Made by a program: the position numbers and the translations under genes. A DNA stretch of 64,000 nt from Pseudomonadota bacterium (GTDB taxonomy: Bacteria > Chloroflexota > UBA6077 > JAJPGT01): the NCBI GenBank assembly GCA_021325655.1, contig JAJPGT010000088.1:1-64000 (forward strand), in the 5' to 3' direction. The notes beneath the pieces are model-generated. The model did not search any database. It saw only the letters and a program-made list of their open reading frames with translations, and was not told where the DNA came from. Positions 34,604 to 43,341 of this stretch are shown one piece after another (position 1 is the first letter of the stretch; each line of letters opens with the position of its first letter).

Positions 34604-34633
34604 GGGTGCTGGGCGTTACGTCGCCCAGCACCC
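34604..34633. repeat. Perfect 12-bp palindrome upstream of the dpp promoter
   Basis: GGGTGCTGGGCG and CGCCCAGCACCC flank a six-base loop, 14 bases before the dpp -35 box. Between divergent genes it is more likely an operator or a barrier to read-through than a normal terminator. The rest of the 344-base gap 34412-34755 holds the dpp promoter and the ribosome site of the next gene, and no gene. Confidence 0.5.
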
Positions 34634-34755
34634 CGCTCTGGCGATAGCAGTCTCCGCACCTGCTCTGCACTACCCTGCCGGTACCCGCCTTTCCTGGTTG
34701 CGGCTGCGGCGGGCATGCAATCTGCAGCACGCTGCGCGGGAGGAGCGGTGCAGCG

Positions 34756-35127
34756 ATGCTGATTGTAGCGGGGCTATTCCGAGATCGAGAGCGCGCTCTG
34801 GCGGCGCTCCGCGAGCTCCAGGAGTCGGGCTGCGGCGACGACGTTGCCATTGTGGCGAGCCCGACGAGCGCCGGGGACACCGCCAGCGAGGCCGCCCGAG
34901 AGCTTCCCCGACCCGGCGGAGGGTTCGTCGACCTGGGGAGTGTGCTAGGCGGCCAAGCGCATCCCAACTTCCCGCTCGAAGAACGCGCCACCTGGGAAGA
35001 GCGCGTGGCGCAGGGCGATACGCTGCTCCGGGTGAACGTGGCGGACCACGCAACCGCGGAGCGCGCCGAGGCGGTGCTGCTCCGCCATGGCGCCGAGCGG
35101 GTGCTCCCCGGCGTCATCCGCGACTGA
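34756..35127 (+). CDS. Small general-stress-type protein (YflT/GS17M-like)
   Basis: A 123-residue soluble protein. It starts MLIVAGLFRDRERALAALRE with ESGCGDDVAIVAS, the beta-alpha-beta pattern of the YflT domain (heat-induced stress proteins), and ends with a second similar half TLLRVNVADHATAERAEAVL. In other bacteria such proteins rise under general stress; the mechanism is not known. The ATG has GGGAGGAG upstream. The match is by pattern only. Confidence 0.65.
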   Translation: MLIVAGLFRDRERALAALRELQESGCGDDVAIVASPTSAGDTASEAARELPRPGGGFVDLGSVLGGQAHPNFPLEERATWEERVAQGDTLLRVNVADHATAERAEAVLLRHGAERVLPGVIRD

Positions 35128-35180
35128 CGGCGGCCGGTGGCTGTGGCACCGGCCGGAGAGGGCGAGCAAGGGGAGCGCCG

Positions 35181-35747
35181 ATGCGGCAGGTACAGCCGCT
35201 CGAGCTGGCCATTCAAGATCTGGCCATCGGGCGGGCGGCAGATGGCTACCACCCGGTGACGCTGACGACGACCCGGGGAGCGATCGCCCCTCGGTACTAC
35301 CCAACCCCCGGCGGCCACAGTGCGGCGCTCTGGGTCGGCGGTATCGGCGGCAACTGGGACAGCCCGGCGCGCGACCTGTATCCCCGGCTCGCGCTGGACG
35401 GGGTGGAGGAAGGGATCGCCTCCCTGCGCGTGCGCTTCCGCCATCCGACGGTGCTGGAGGAGGCAGTGGCCGACGCGCTGGCCGGTCTCTGGTACCTGGA
35501 GCGCCTCGGCGTCCAGGCGGTCGCGCTCACGGGCCATTCGTTCGGCGGCGCTGTCGTCATCCAGGCCGCCGCCGCGCGGCAGCGAGCTCCGGGGCGGACT
35601 CGACGATCTCGTTCCACCGCGCCATCGCGGCGATCTTCCATCGCAGTCAGTAGCGTCGCTCAGGCCCCACGCCTTTCCGCTTCGCTGCGCCACAGCTGCG
35701 CTGGGGCTAGTGGCGCGATTGGAGCACTGGCGTCTTCTCTCTTGTAG
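35181..35747 (+). pseudogene. Alpha/beta hydrolase, apparently broken by a frameshift or deletion
   Basis: The first ~130 residues are a normal alpha/beta hydrolase: a beta start, an oxyanion-type GGIGGNWDSPARDLYPRL and a nucleophile elbow GHSFGGAVVIQAAA. After about 35575 the frame turns into Arg/Ser-rich sequence unlike any hydrolase. In the +1 shifted frame (35590-35640) a segment GGLDDLVPPRHRGDLP looks like the end strand that usually carries the catalytic Asp. This suggests an internal deletion with frame change. The ATG at 35181 has GGGGAG upstream. A sequencing error is an alternative. Confidence 0.55.
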
Positions 35748-35819
35748 CAGACTCAAGTACTATAAACACGGCCGAGCGGCCGGGAGCTGCTCGGAAAGAT
35801 AGTGGGAGGGAAGCGCTCG

Positions 35820-36290
35820 ATGCGAAGCCGTCTGTTCCGACTGGCACCCGCTGCACTCACGGCAGGTCTTCTCGCGGCATCGGCCCTGGTAGGCACCGCC
35901 TCGGCAACCCCGAAGAGCATCGTGACGATGAAGGTCGCTATGACCGGCGCGGCGGAGAAGCCCAGCGCGGGCGATCCGGACGGCAGCGGGACGGCGATCC
36001 TGAGCTTCACCACGGACAAGCATCGCGTCTGCTGGGACCTCAGCGTGGCGAACATCTCCACCCCCGTCGCGGCGCACATCCACGCGGCTCCCGCGGGCCA
36101 GGCCGGGCCGGTAGTTATCCCGCTCACCCCGCCGGTTGGCGGTCACTCCTCCGGATGCCTGGAAGGCGTGGATGACATCCTCATCAAGAACATTATCGAC
36201 AACCCGTCGCAGTATTACGTCAACGTCCACACTGCCGATTACCCGGCCGGCGCGCTGCGCGGCCAGCTCAGTGGCGTCGACAAGGGCTGA
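35820..36290 (+). CDS. Secreted CHRD-domain protein
   Basis: A 156-residue exported protein with a Sec signal (APAALTAGLLAASALVGTASA). The mature part is one CHRD domain: TGAAEKPSAGDPDGSGTA, AAHIHAAPAGQAGPVVIPL and YYVNVHTADYPAGALRGQL. CHRD domains are widespread in secreted bacterial proteins and of unknown function; the name comes from animal chordin. The ATG at 35820 has GGAGGG nine bases before it. A TATAAA at 35761 may be its -10 box, but no good -35 is found. Confidence 0.88.
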   Translation: MRSRLFRLAPAALTAGLLAASALVGTASATPKSIVTMKVAMTGAAEKPSAGDPDGSGTAILSFTTDKHRVCWDLSVANISTPVAAHIHAAPAGQAGPVVIPLTPPVGGHSSGCLEGVDDILIKNIIDNPSQYYVNVHTADYPAGALRGQLSGVDKG

Positions 36291-36308
36291 GCGCGACAGC
36301 CCCGTGAT

Positions 36309-36345
36309 TCAGAGGGCCGCGGCGTCGTAGGCCGCGGCCCTCTGA
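36309..36345. terminator. Bidirectional hairpin terminator
   Basis: A perfect 15-bp stem (36309-36323 with 36331-36345) with a seven-base loop lies 18 bases after the CHRD stop. It faces the end of the minus-strand molybdenum hydroxylase gene. Confidence 0.8.
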
Positions 36346-36396
36346 CGTTCACGCTCAGGGCGATAGCGGGATCAGCGCGGCAGTCCGCCGCCGCTG

Positions 36397-38823
36397 CTAT
36401 GGCCTTGGCGCGGTCTGGGCGAGCAGGGCGCGGATCCGCTCGGGGGAAAGCGGCATCTGGGTGACGTGGACGCCGAAGGGGGCCAGCGCATCCTCCACCG
36501 CCTCGGCGATCAGGGCGGGCACGGGGATGGCCCCAGCTTCGCCCACGCCCTTGACACCGAGCGGGTTCAGCGGGCTGGGTGTCTCCAGGTGGCCAACCTC
36601 GATCGCCGGGACCTCGGCGGCGGTGGGGATCAGGAAGTCCATGAAGCTGGCGTTCAGGAGCTGGCCGTCCGGGTCGTAATGGAGCCGCTCGTAGAAGGCC
36701 CCGCCGATCCCCTGGGCCACCCCGCCGTGTACCTGGCCCTCGACGATGGTCGGGTTCACCAGCGTCCCGCAGTCGTGTACCACCACGTAGCGGAGGATCT
36801 TCAGGTCGCCAGTGGCCGGGTCGACCTCCACAATCGCCGCGTGCTGCCCGCTCGCCCAGGTCGCCCGCTCCGGGGCGAAGTAGCCGAAGGCCTCCAGGCC
36901 GGGCTCCTCGCCCTCGGCCAGCACCGCCCCTTCGCGCGGCTTCACCAGCCGCAGCGCCGCCTGGCTCGCCTCCTTGCCATAGGCGTAGCGGATCGGGTTG
37001 GCGGCGGTGGCGAGCGCGCCCAGGGTAAGCGCGCGGTTGGGCGCGCCCTTCACCCGCACCATTCCACCGACCAGTTCCAGGTCGTCCTCGCTCACCTCGA
37101 ACAGGCCGGCGGCGAGGCGGAGCACCTTCTCGCGCACCTTGCGTGCCGCCACATGGGCGGCGTTGCCGGAGGTCACCAGCGCCCGGCTGGCAAAGGTGCC
37201 GGCGCCCCAGTTGAAGCGGCTGGTGTCGCCGGTGATCACAGTTACGTCGCTCGGATCGCAGCCCAGCTCGCTGGCGACGATCTGGGCGAAGCTGGTGGCA
37301 TGGCCCTGTCCCTGGCTGGTGAGCCCTGTCGCCAGCAGCACCCGGCCGCTCGGCTCGATCCGCACATGCGCCCCCTCATAGGGGCCGATGCCGGTGCCCT
37401 CCACGTAGGCGGCGAAGCCGATCCCCAGGTAGCGCCCCTCGGCACGCGCCGCCGCCTGCTCGCCGCGGAAGGCCGGCAGGTCGATCATCCGCTCCGCCAG
37501 CTCCAGCCCGGCCGGGTAGTTGCCGCTGTCGTACTTCGTGGGAGCGCCGTCCTGGAACGTCAGCCCGACGTCCCAGGGGAACTCGCCTGGCTGGACGAAG
37601 TTCCGGCGCCGCACCTCGTTCGGCTCCAGGCGCAGCTCGCGGGCAACGCGGTCGATCAGTCGCTCCATCACGAAGCAGGCGTGCGGGCGGCCGGCGCCAC
37701 GGTAGGGGCTGACGCAGGGGGTGTTGGTGTAGACGACGGTGAATTCGGAGTAGTAATTCCGAACCTTGTACGGCCCGGGAAGCTGGGTAGAGGTGATGAT
37801 CGGGACGACGATCCCGTAGGGCGTATAGGCCCCGGTATCGTGGAGGAATACGTCGCGGAGCCCGAGGATGTGTCCCTCGGCATCCACCGCGATCTCCGCC
37901 TCGTGGAGCTGGCCGCGCTCCTGGTTGGCGGAGATGAAGTGCTCGCGGCGGTCCTCGATCCACTTCACCGGGCGCTGCAGCTTCATCGCAGCCCAGGGGA
38001 TCAGGACCTCCTCCGGGAAGAACAGCATGATCTTGGTCCCGAAGCCCCCGCCCACGTCTGGGGCAATCACCTGGACCTTGAACTCGGGTAGGCCGAGCAT
38101 GTTGGCCAAACCGTTCTTGATCGTCAGCGGCGCCTGGGTGGAGTCCCAGACGGTGAGGGTTTCTCGACGCGGGTCGAACACCGCCACCACTCCGCGCGTC
38201 TCGATCGGGCTACCACAGGAGCGCTCGATCAGCAGCCGCTCTTTGAAGACGTAGGCGGCACGAGCGAAGGCGGCGTCAGGGTCCCCGACGACCTGCACCA
38301 TCCGCGCGGCGACATTGTTCGGGACATCCTGGTGGACCAGCGGCCGGCCGGGCTCGGCGGCGGTGGTGAAGTCCACCGTGGCCGGCAGCGGCTCCCAGTC
38401 CACCTCCACCAGCGCGGCGGCGTCCTCCGCGACGAAGCGGCTCTCGGCGACGACGAGCGCCACCGCCTCGCCAATGTAGCGGACGACGTCCGTGGCAAGC
38501 GGGCGCTGGGTGCGGCCATGGGTCAGGTTCGGGTGGGGGACGACCAGCGGCGCGGGCTGGTTGAACTCGCCCAGGTCCATGGCGGTGAAAACGGCGACGA
38601 CGCCTGGAGAGGCCCGGGCGGCGCGCGTGTCGATGGAGCGGATGCGAGCGTGGCCGTAGGGGCTGCGAACGGTGGCGGCGTGCAGGACGCCCGGCGGGTT
38701 GACGTCATCCACGAACGAGCCCCGCCCGCGCAGCAGCCGCGGGTCCTCGTTGCGGCGGATCGCGGCCCCAATGCCGCGGGTCTGCGCCTGCTGGTCGGAG
38801 AGCGACAGGCGGCCGGACGTCAT
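36397..38823 (-). CDS. Xanthine dehydrogenase/CO dehydrogenase-type molybdenum hydroxylase, large subunit
   Basis: An 808-residue protein of the molybdopterin-binding large subunit family. The N-terminal a/b hammerhead domain (RLLRGRGSFVDDV...HAATVRSPYGHARI) is followed by VGGGFGTK, a substrate/cofactor loop SPYRGAGRP and the catalytic Glu in KGVGEAGAIP. The loop is not the CO-oxidising AYRCSFR type, so CO is unlikely; hydroxylation of an N-heterocycle or aldehyde is more likely. No small [2Fe-2S] or FAD subunit gene is beside it, which is unusual because the enzyme needs both. The ATG at 38823 has AGGAG upstream. It lies 179 bases after the amidase on the same strand. Confidence 0.9.
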   Translation of the reverse strand: MTSGRLSLSDQQAQTRGIGAAIRRNEDPRLLRGRGSFVDDVNPPGVLHAATVRSPYGHARIRSIDTRAARASPGVVAVFTAMDLGEFNQPAPLVVPHPNLTHGRTQRPLATDVVRYIGEAVALVVAESRFVAEDAAALVEVDWEPLPATVDFTTAAEPGRPLVHQDVPNNVAARMVQVVGDPDAAFARAAYVFKERLLIERSCGSPIETRGVVAVFDPRRETLTVWDSTQAPLTIKNGLANMLGLPEFKVQVIAPDVGGGFGTKIMLFFPEEVLIPWAAMKLQRPVKWIEDRREHFISANQERGQLHEAEIAVDAEGHILGLRDVFLHDTGAYTPYGIVVPIITSTQLPGPYKVRNYYSEFTVVYTNTPCVSPYRGAGRPHACFVMERLIDRVARELRLEPNEVRRRNFVQPGEFPWDVGLTFQDGAPTKYDSGNYPAGLELAERMIDLPAFRGEQAAARAEGRYLGIGFAAYVEGTGIGPYEGAHVRIEPSGRVLLATGLTSQGQGHATSFAQIVASELGCDPSDVTVITGDTSRFNWGAGTFASRALVTSGNAAHVAARKVREKVLRLAAGLFEVSEDDLELVGGMVRVKGAPNRALTLGALATAANPIRYAYGKEASQAALRLVKPREGAVLAEGEEPGLEAFGYFAPERATWASGQHAAIVEVDPATGDLKILRYVVVHDCGTLVNPTIVEGQVHGGVAQGIGGAFYERLHYDPDGQLLNASFMDFLIPTAAEVPAIEVGHLETPSPLNPLGVKGVGEAGAIPVPALIAEAVEDALAPFGVHVTQMPLSPERIRALLAQTAPRP

Positions 38824-38951
38824 AGCCGTCGCTCCTGGCGGCCAGCCACCTCCTGACCCGGGCTCGTTTCCCTCCTCGGGAACGAAGCACCCTCCCCTGC
38901 ACGCATGCTCATCACCAGTCGCTCCAGCATCAGGCCATGGCTCTGCGGCTG

Positions 38952-38960
38952 ATCGTAGCA
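38952..38960 (-). promoter_or_regulatory. Extended -10 element for the hydroxylase gene
   Basis: On the minus strand TGC-TACGAT (38960-38952) lies about 130 bases before the gene. It is nested in an inverted repeat CTCTGC-N11-GCAGAG (38941-38963), which could be an operator. There is no good -35 box. Confidence 0.3.
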
Positions 38961-39002
38961 GAGGCGTTCGCGGAGCGTCCCGCCCTGACCTGGCCCCTGT
39001 AG

Positions 39003-40424
39003 CTAGCGCAGCGGGGGGCGGCGCTGGGCCCAGGGGTGGGCGGCTTCGAACGCGGCTGCGGCGCACAGCACCGCGGCGTCGGCGTTGCGCGGGCCGACGA
39101 TCTGCAGCCCGATCGGCAACCCATCGTCTGTCCAGCCGGCTGGCACGGAGATGGCGGGGTGGCCGGTCAGGTTGAACGGGTAGGTAAAGGCAAACCAGTC
39201 CACCGGGGTGTTCAGCGGCCGGCCGGCAACCTCACTGGGCGGGTAGGGGGCGTTGATCGGGAACGGTGGGAGCGAGACGGTCGGAGTGAGCAGCAGGTCG
39301 AATCGCTCGAAGAAGCGGCGAACCTGGTGGTACAGCTCGGTGCGCCGCTGCTGGAGCCGCTCGTATTCGGTGGCACTGACCTCCTGCGCCATTCGCAGCC
39401 GCTCCACCAGCAGCGGGTCCATCTGGTCTGCCCACCGCTCCAGGTAGTGGCCCATCTCGGCGTTGCGCAGCGGCGCGGTCAGGCCTAGAAAGAGCCGCGC
39501 TGGATCATCGAAGCCCGGGCTGGCCGTCTCGACCACGCAGCCCAGATCGTCGGCGAAGGCGCGAGCGGCACGCTCGGCCACGGCCAGCACCCGAGGATCG
39601 ACCGGGGCGAAGCCAAGATCAGGGCTCCAGGCGAGGCGGAGCCGGCCAAGCGGGCGGTCGCAGGCGGCGACAAAGTCCTCGCCCGTGTCTGGGAGCGAGA
39701 TCGGGTCGCGCGGGTCCGGCCCACTCATCACCTGGAGGAGCAGGGCAGCATCGCGGACGGTCCGTGCCAATGGCCCGCTGACGAGCAGGCTGCTCCAGGC
39801 ATTCGGCGTCGGATAGCGAGCCACCCGGCCCGCGCTCGGCTTGAGTCCAACCACCCCGCACATCGCGGCCGGGATGCGAATCGAGCCCGCCAGGTCGCTC
39901 CCCTCCGCCAGCGGCGCCAGCCCGGCCGCCAGCGCCGCCCCGGCCCCACCGCTGGAGCCGCCCGGCGTCAGCTCCAGGCTCCAGGGGTTGCGGGTAGCGC
40001 CAAACACGCGATTGTCCGTTACCGGCTTGATTCCGAACTCGGGCGTGTTCGTCTTGCCGACGACGATCGCCCCGGTCACCTTCACCCGCTCGACGACCAG
40101 GTCATCCTCGGTCGGGACGTGGTGCTCGAAGATGCGGGAGCCAAAGGTGGTGCGAATGCCCGCGGTAGCGGTGAGATCCTTGATAGAGATGGGAATGCCG
40201 TGCAGCGGCCCGAGCGGCTCGCCCCGCGCCACCCGTGCCTCAGCCGCCTGGGCCGCGGCGCGAGCCTGATCCGCGGCGACAGTGCAGTACGCCTGGATCT
40301 TCGGGTTGACCGCCTCGATCCGCGCCAGCACCGCCTCCACCAGTTCGACCGGCGACAGCTCTCTGGCGCGGATTCGTTGCGCCAGCTCCACAGCCGGGAT
40401 GAAGCACAGCTCGGTGGCGTCCAT
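39003..40424 (-). CDS. Amidase signature family hydrolase (second paralogue)
   Basis: A 473-residue amidase. The triad is Lys in ISIKDL, cis-Ser in GGSSGGAGAAL and Ser in GSDLAGSIRIPA. The Gly-Gly before the nucleophile, usual in the family, is Ala-Gly here. It shares its start (MDATELCF) and order of motifs with the amidase at 20459. The ATG at 40424 overlaps the stop of the DUF1116 gene as TGATG and has GGAGGGAGGGG before it, so it is translated with the all-like genes. I infer it removes ammonia from an amide made or used by that set, for example an oxamate-like product; not proven. Confidence 0.92.
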   Translation of the reverse strand: MDATELCFIPAVELAQRIRARELSPVELVEAVLARIEAVNPKIQAYCTVAADQARAAAQAAEARVARGEPLGPLHGIPISIKDLTATAGIRTTFGSRIFEHHVPTEDDLVVERVKVTGAIVVGKTNTPEFGIKPVTDNRVFGATRNPWSLELTPGGSSGGAGAALAAGLAPLAEGSDLAGSIRIPAAMCGVVGLKPSAGRVARYPTPNAWSSLLVSGPLARTVRDAALLLQVMSGPDPRDPISLPDTGEDFVAACDRPLGRLRLAWSPDLGFAPVDPRVLAVAERAARAFADDLGCVVETASPGFDDPARLFLGLTAPLRNAEMGHYLERWADQMDPLLVERLRMAQEVSATEYERLQQRRTELYHQVRRFFERFDLLLTPTVSLPPFPINAPYPPSEVAGRPLNTPVDWFAFTYPFNLTGHPAISVPAGWTDDGLPIGLQIVGPRNADAAVLCAAAAFEAAHPWAQRRPPLR

Positions 40425-41863
40425 CAGCCCCTCCCTCCGCTCACCCGCTCGCTCGGCGGCACCAGCGTCGCCGCGAGTGCCCGCAGCGCCCGCTCGAAGC
40501 ACTCGCGGGGTGGATTCACCAGCCCGGCGCCGAGCTGGCCGACGCCGGCCCGGCGGGAGGCGATGCCGGTGTTGATCTGGGGCAGGATGCCGGTCTGCAT
40601 GACCAGGCGGACGTCGATGCCGGTGGGCGTGCCGCGGAAGTTCAGGATCGGCAGGGTATAGGCGCTGCTCTCGCCCAGGGTGATCTCGTACATCTTGCGA
40701 GTGTAGCCGAGGGCCTCCTGAGGCGTGCCGCCGACGAACTGGACGATCGCCGGGGCGCCGGCCATCGCGAAGCCGCCGAGGCCGGCGGTCTCGGTGATCG
40801 CCGAGTCGCCGATGTCCGGGTTGGCGTCTTCGGCGCTAGCGCCGGAGAAGTAGAGGCCCACCGGCACCTGGGCCGGGCCGGTGAACCACTGGTCACCCAG
40901 CCCGCTCACCCGGATCCCGAAATCGGTCCCGTTGCGGGCCATGGTCGTGACCATGGAGCTGAAGGGGACGCCGTGGGCGGCGTCGAGCGCCGCCTTGCAG
41001 GCAGCCATCCCGACGTTCAGGAAGAAGTGCTCGTTGTCACGCGCCACCGCCAGCACCCGGGAACGCTCGGCGGACTCCAGCGCGTCGAGCGCCGCGACCT
41101 GGGGCGCCAGCGCCTTGATGAGCAGCGCGCTGGCGGCGCGGTTGCGGTTGTGGCATTCGTCGCCCATCTGCACCGCCTGGGCGATCAGCGCCCGCACGTC
41201 GATCCCTTCCGGGATGCGCCGCAGCGCCTCGCCGAGCGCCGGGCCGAGCACGCGCTGCATCCAGCGCAGCCGCTCCAGCACGTCCTCGCTGTAGGCGCCG
41301 TAGCGCAGTACCTTGCCCAGCCCCTCGTTCAGATTCGAGTAGGCGCGGTTGCCGAAGGCGCGGTTCTCGACGACGTAGACCGGCATCGAGTGGCTGGTGA
41401 CGCCGGCCATCGGCCCCACCGCCTGGTGATGGTGGCAAGAGTCGAAACGGATCTCGCCACGGGCCGCCATCCGCTCGGCGCTTTCGGCGTCGCGGGCGAG
41501 GCCCTCGTAGATGAGCGCCCCAATGACCGCCCCGCGCAGCGGCCCGCTCATCCGCTCCCAGGCGATCGGCGGGCCGGCGTGCAGCAGCGTGTCGCGCGTC
41601 AGCCCCGGGATCACCTCGCCGGCCGGACGGACATCCACCAGTATCTGCTGAGCAGCGAGCAGCCGCCCGAGCGCCTCCTGGTTGGCGCGCTCCACCTCCT
41701 CGCGCCAGGTCTGGGCGAGCAGCCCGGCCAACTCGGCATTACCCTCGCCCGGTGGACGCCACTCGACCCGCTCCACGGTGGCGCCCTGGCGCTCCAGCGC
41801 CTCGGCGAACAGCTCCACCCCGACGCTGACGACCTGGAGATCGGCGTTCAGCAGCGGCTTCAT
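40424..41863 (-). CDS. allG: DUF1116 protein, oxamate carbamoyltransferase subunit AllG-like
   Basis: A 479-residue cytoplasmic protein of the DUF1116 family (E. coli YlbE, YahG). Recognisable blocks are GPPIAWERMSGPLRGA, FDSCHHHQAVGPMAGVTSHSMP, NLNEGLGKVLRYGAYS, GDECHNRNRAAS and ARNGTDFGIRVSGL. In E. coli this family has been linked to oxamate carbamoyltransferase, which splits oxalurate in allantoin fermentation to oxamate and carbamoyl phosphate together with FdrA and DUF2877 proteins. Overlaps of 4 bases with fdrA upstream and the amidase downstream show one operon. Assignment to family is firm; the reaction here is inferred. Confidence 0.88.
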   Translation of the reverse strand: MKPLLNADLQVVSVGVELFAEALERQGATVERVEWRPPGEGNAELAGLLAQTWREEVERANQEALGRLLAAQQILVDVRPAGEVIPGLTRDTLLHAGPPIAWERMSGPLRGAVIGALIYEGLARDAESAERMAARGEIRFDSCHHHQAVGPMAGVTSHSMPVYVVENRAFGNRAYSNLNEGLGKVLRYGAYSEDVLERLRWMQRVLGPALGEALRRIPEGIDVRALIAQAVQMGDECHNRNRAASALLIKALAPQVAALDALESAERSRVLAVARDNEHFFLNVGMAACKAALDAAHGVPFSSMVTTMARNGTDFGIRVSGLGDQWFTGPAQVPVGLYFSGASAEDANPDIGDSAITETAGLGGFAMAGAPAIVQFVGGTPQEALGYTRKMYEITLGESSAYTLPILNFRGTPTGIDVRLVMQTGILPQINTGIASRRAGVGQLGAGLVNPPRECFERALRALAATLVPPSERVSGGRG

Positions 41864-43332
41864 GTGCCTGCCCTCGCTTCGACCAGCCGCCGCGCCGCGA
41901 CGGCCGCCCGGTGATTGGATGCGAACAGCGTCGCCCCGGCCGCCCGCAGCGCCTCCTCCTGCCGCTCCAGCCCCTGGGGGTCGAGGTCGGTACCGGCGAC
42001 GTGGACGAACACCGGCAGCTCCCGGCCAGCCGCGGCGGCGCGCTCCCGGGCCTGGCGCAGCAGCGGGGCCAGGTCGGCCGCGGGGTCGGGATGGGCGCCG
42101 TAGCCGAGGATGACGTCCAGCAGCACCACCGCGACGCGCGGATCGTCCGCCGCGGCCAGCAGCGCCTGGTTGCGGAGCGTCGGATCGATCATCGGATGCG
42201 CCCGACCCTGGGTGTACTGGTCGTCGCCGAAATCGATCAGGCGCTGAGAGACGTCCCCGAGCGCCAGCCGGGCCTCGTCGCGCAGCGTCCCGCCGCAGTA
42301 CAGCCCGCGCACCTCGCACTGGTCGGGCCGCAGCCTCGGCCACGGCGTATCCGATTCCTCCTCGCCGACAGCCACCCTGCCGCCGCGGGCCGCCACCGCC
42401 AGCCGCGCCGCCTCGTCCAGGCTGCGCGCCGCCTGCACCCCGCGCGGCGGTTCGGCCGTCAAGCCGAGCAGGCAGGCGATCACCGGCTTGCCGGTTTCTG
42501 CCGCCGCGCCCAGCACCCATTCGGCGACCGCCGGGGCGGGCGGCTTGGAGACGATCACGATCGCCTCCGTCTGGGGATCATCCCGCAGCAGTGCCAGGCC
42601 CTGCAGCGTGGTGATCCCACCCACCTGCTCATACAGGTCGCGCCCACCGGTCCCGATCGCCTGGCTGATGCCCTCGCCCAGACGGTGCAGCAGCACCGCC
42701 ACCTCCTGCATCCCGCTGCCCGAGGCGCCGACCAGCCCGATCCGGCCGCGGCGGACGACGTTGGCGAAGCCGAGTCCGACGCCGTTGATGATCGCCGTTC
42801 CGCAGTCGGGCCCCATTACCAGCAGGTCGTGCTCGCGGGCGTGCCGCTTGAGCGCCACTTCGTCCGCCAGCGGGACGTTGTCGGAGAACAGGAAGACGTG
42901 CAGCCCCTGCAGCAGCGCCTGCCAGGCCTCGCCGGCGGCGTAGAGGCCGGGGACGGAGATGAGCGCCAGGTTGGCACCCTCGCCCAGCCGCCGGGCAGCG
43001 GAGCGCACGGATCGCGGCAGCGGCTCCTGCGCCACCCCGGTCGCCTCGCGGCGCCGCTCGGCCAGCAGCGCCTCCGCCCGGGCGAGGGCGGCGTCTGCCT
43101 GCGCCTCGCTCGCGGCGCGGACGGCGATCACCAGGTCGTTCGGCCCGGCCGTGGCGGCCTCGCCGACCAGCAGGCCAGCGGCGGCGAGCACCTCACGGTT
43201 CAGCTCGGTGGCCATCGCAACCGCGGCGCTCTCGACCCCGGGTAGATCGCTGATGGCAGTGGTCACCTGCATCAGCGCGACGGAGTCCGCGTACACCTGC
43301 CGCCGCACCTGGACCCGCGTGACGGCGCCCAT
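41860..43332 (-). CDS. fdrA: FdrA family protein, oxamate carbamoyltransferase subunit AllF-like
   Basis: A 490-residue protein with the succinyl-CoA-synthetase-like fold of FdrA/YlbE-associated proteins. It opens with RRQVYADSVALMQVT and has DNVPLADEVALKRHA, MGPDCGTAIINGVGLGFANVV, VGASGSGMQEVAVLLHRLG and IGTGGRDLYEQVGG, then LYCGGTLRDEA. These are the FdrA hallmarks. It overlaps the DUF1116 gene by 4 bases and follows the cyclase gene after 9 bases. With AllG-like and AllH-like neighbours it should form the carbamoyltransferase complex known from allantoin fermentation. Confidence 0.9.
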   Translation of the reverse strand: MGAVTRVQVRRQVYADSVALMQVTTAISDLPGVESAAVAMATELNREVLAAAGLLVGEAATAGPNDLVIAVRAASEAQADAALARAEALLAERRREATGVAQEPLPRSVRSAARRLGEGANLALISVPGLYAAGEAWQALLQGLHVFLFSDNVPLADEVALKRHAREHDLLVMGPDCGTAIINGVGLGFANVVRRGRIGLVGASGSGMQEVAVLLHRLGEGISQAIGTGGRDLYEQVGGITTLQGLALLRDDPQTEAIVIVSKPPAPAVAEWVLGAAAETGKPVIACLLGLTAEPPRGVQAARSLDEAARLAVAARGGRVAVGEEESDTPWPRLRPDQCEVRGLYCGGTLRDEARLALGDVSQRLIDFGDDQYTQGRAHPMIDPTLRNQALLAAADDPRVAVVLLDVILGYGAHPDPAADLAPLLRQARERAAAAGRELPVFVHVAGTDLDPQGLERQEEALRAAGATLFASNHRAAVAARRLVEARAGT

Positions 43333-43341
43333 CGTTCGCTC

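Noticed and set aside
36397-38823. Aerobic CO dehydrogenase large subunit
   Set aside because: The form I loop AYRCSFR is absent (PYRGAGR is present), and there are no coxM/coxS genes next to it.
41860-43332. FdrA as a true succinyl-CoA synthetase alpha subunit
   Set aside because: The fold is related, but the whole-length motif set is FdrA, and the neighbours are DUF1116 and DUF2877 instead of sucC.
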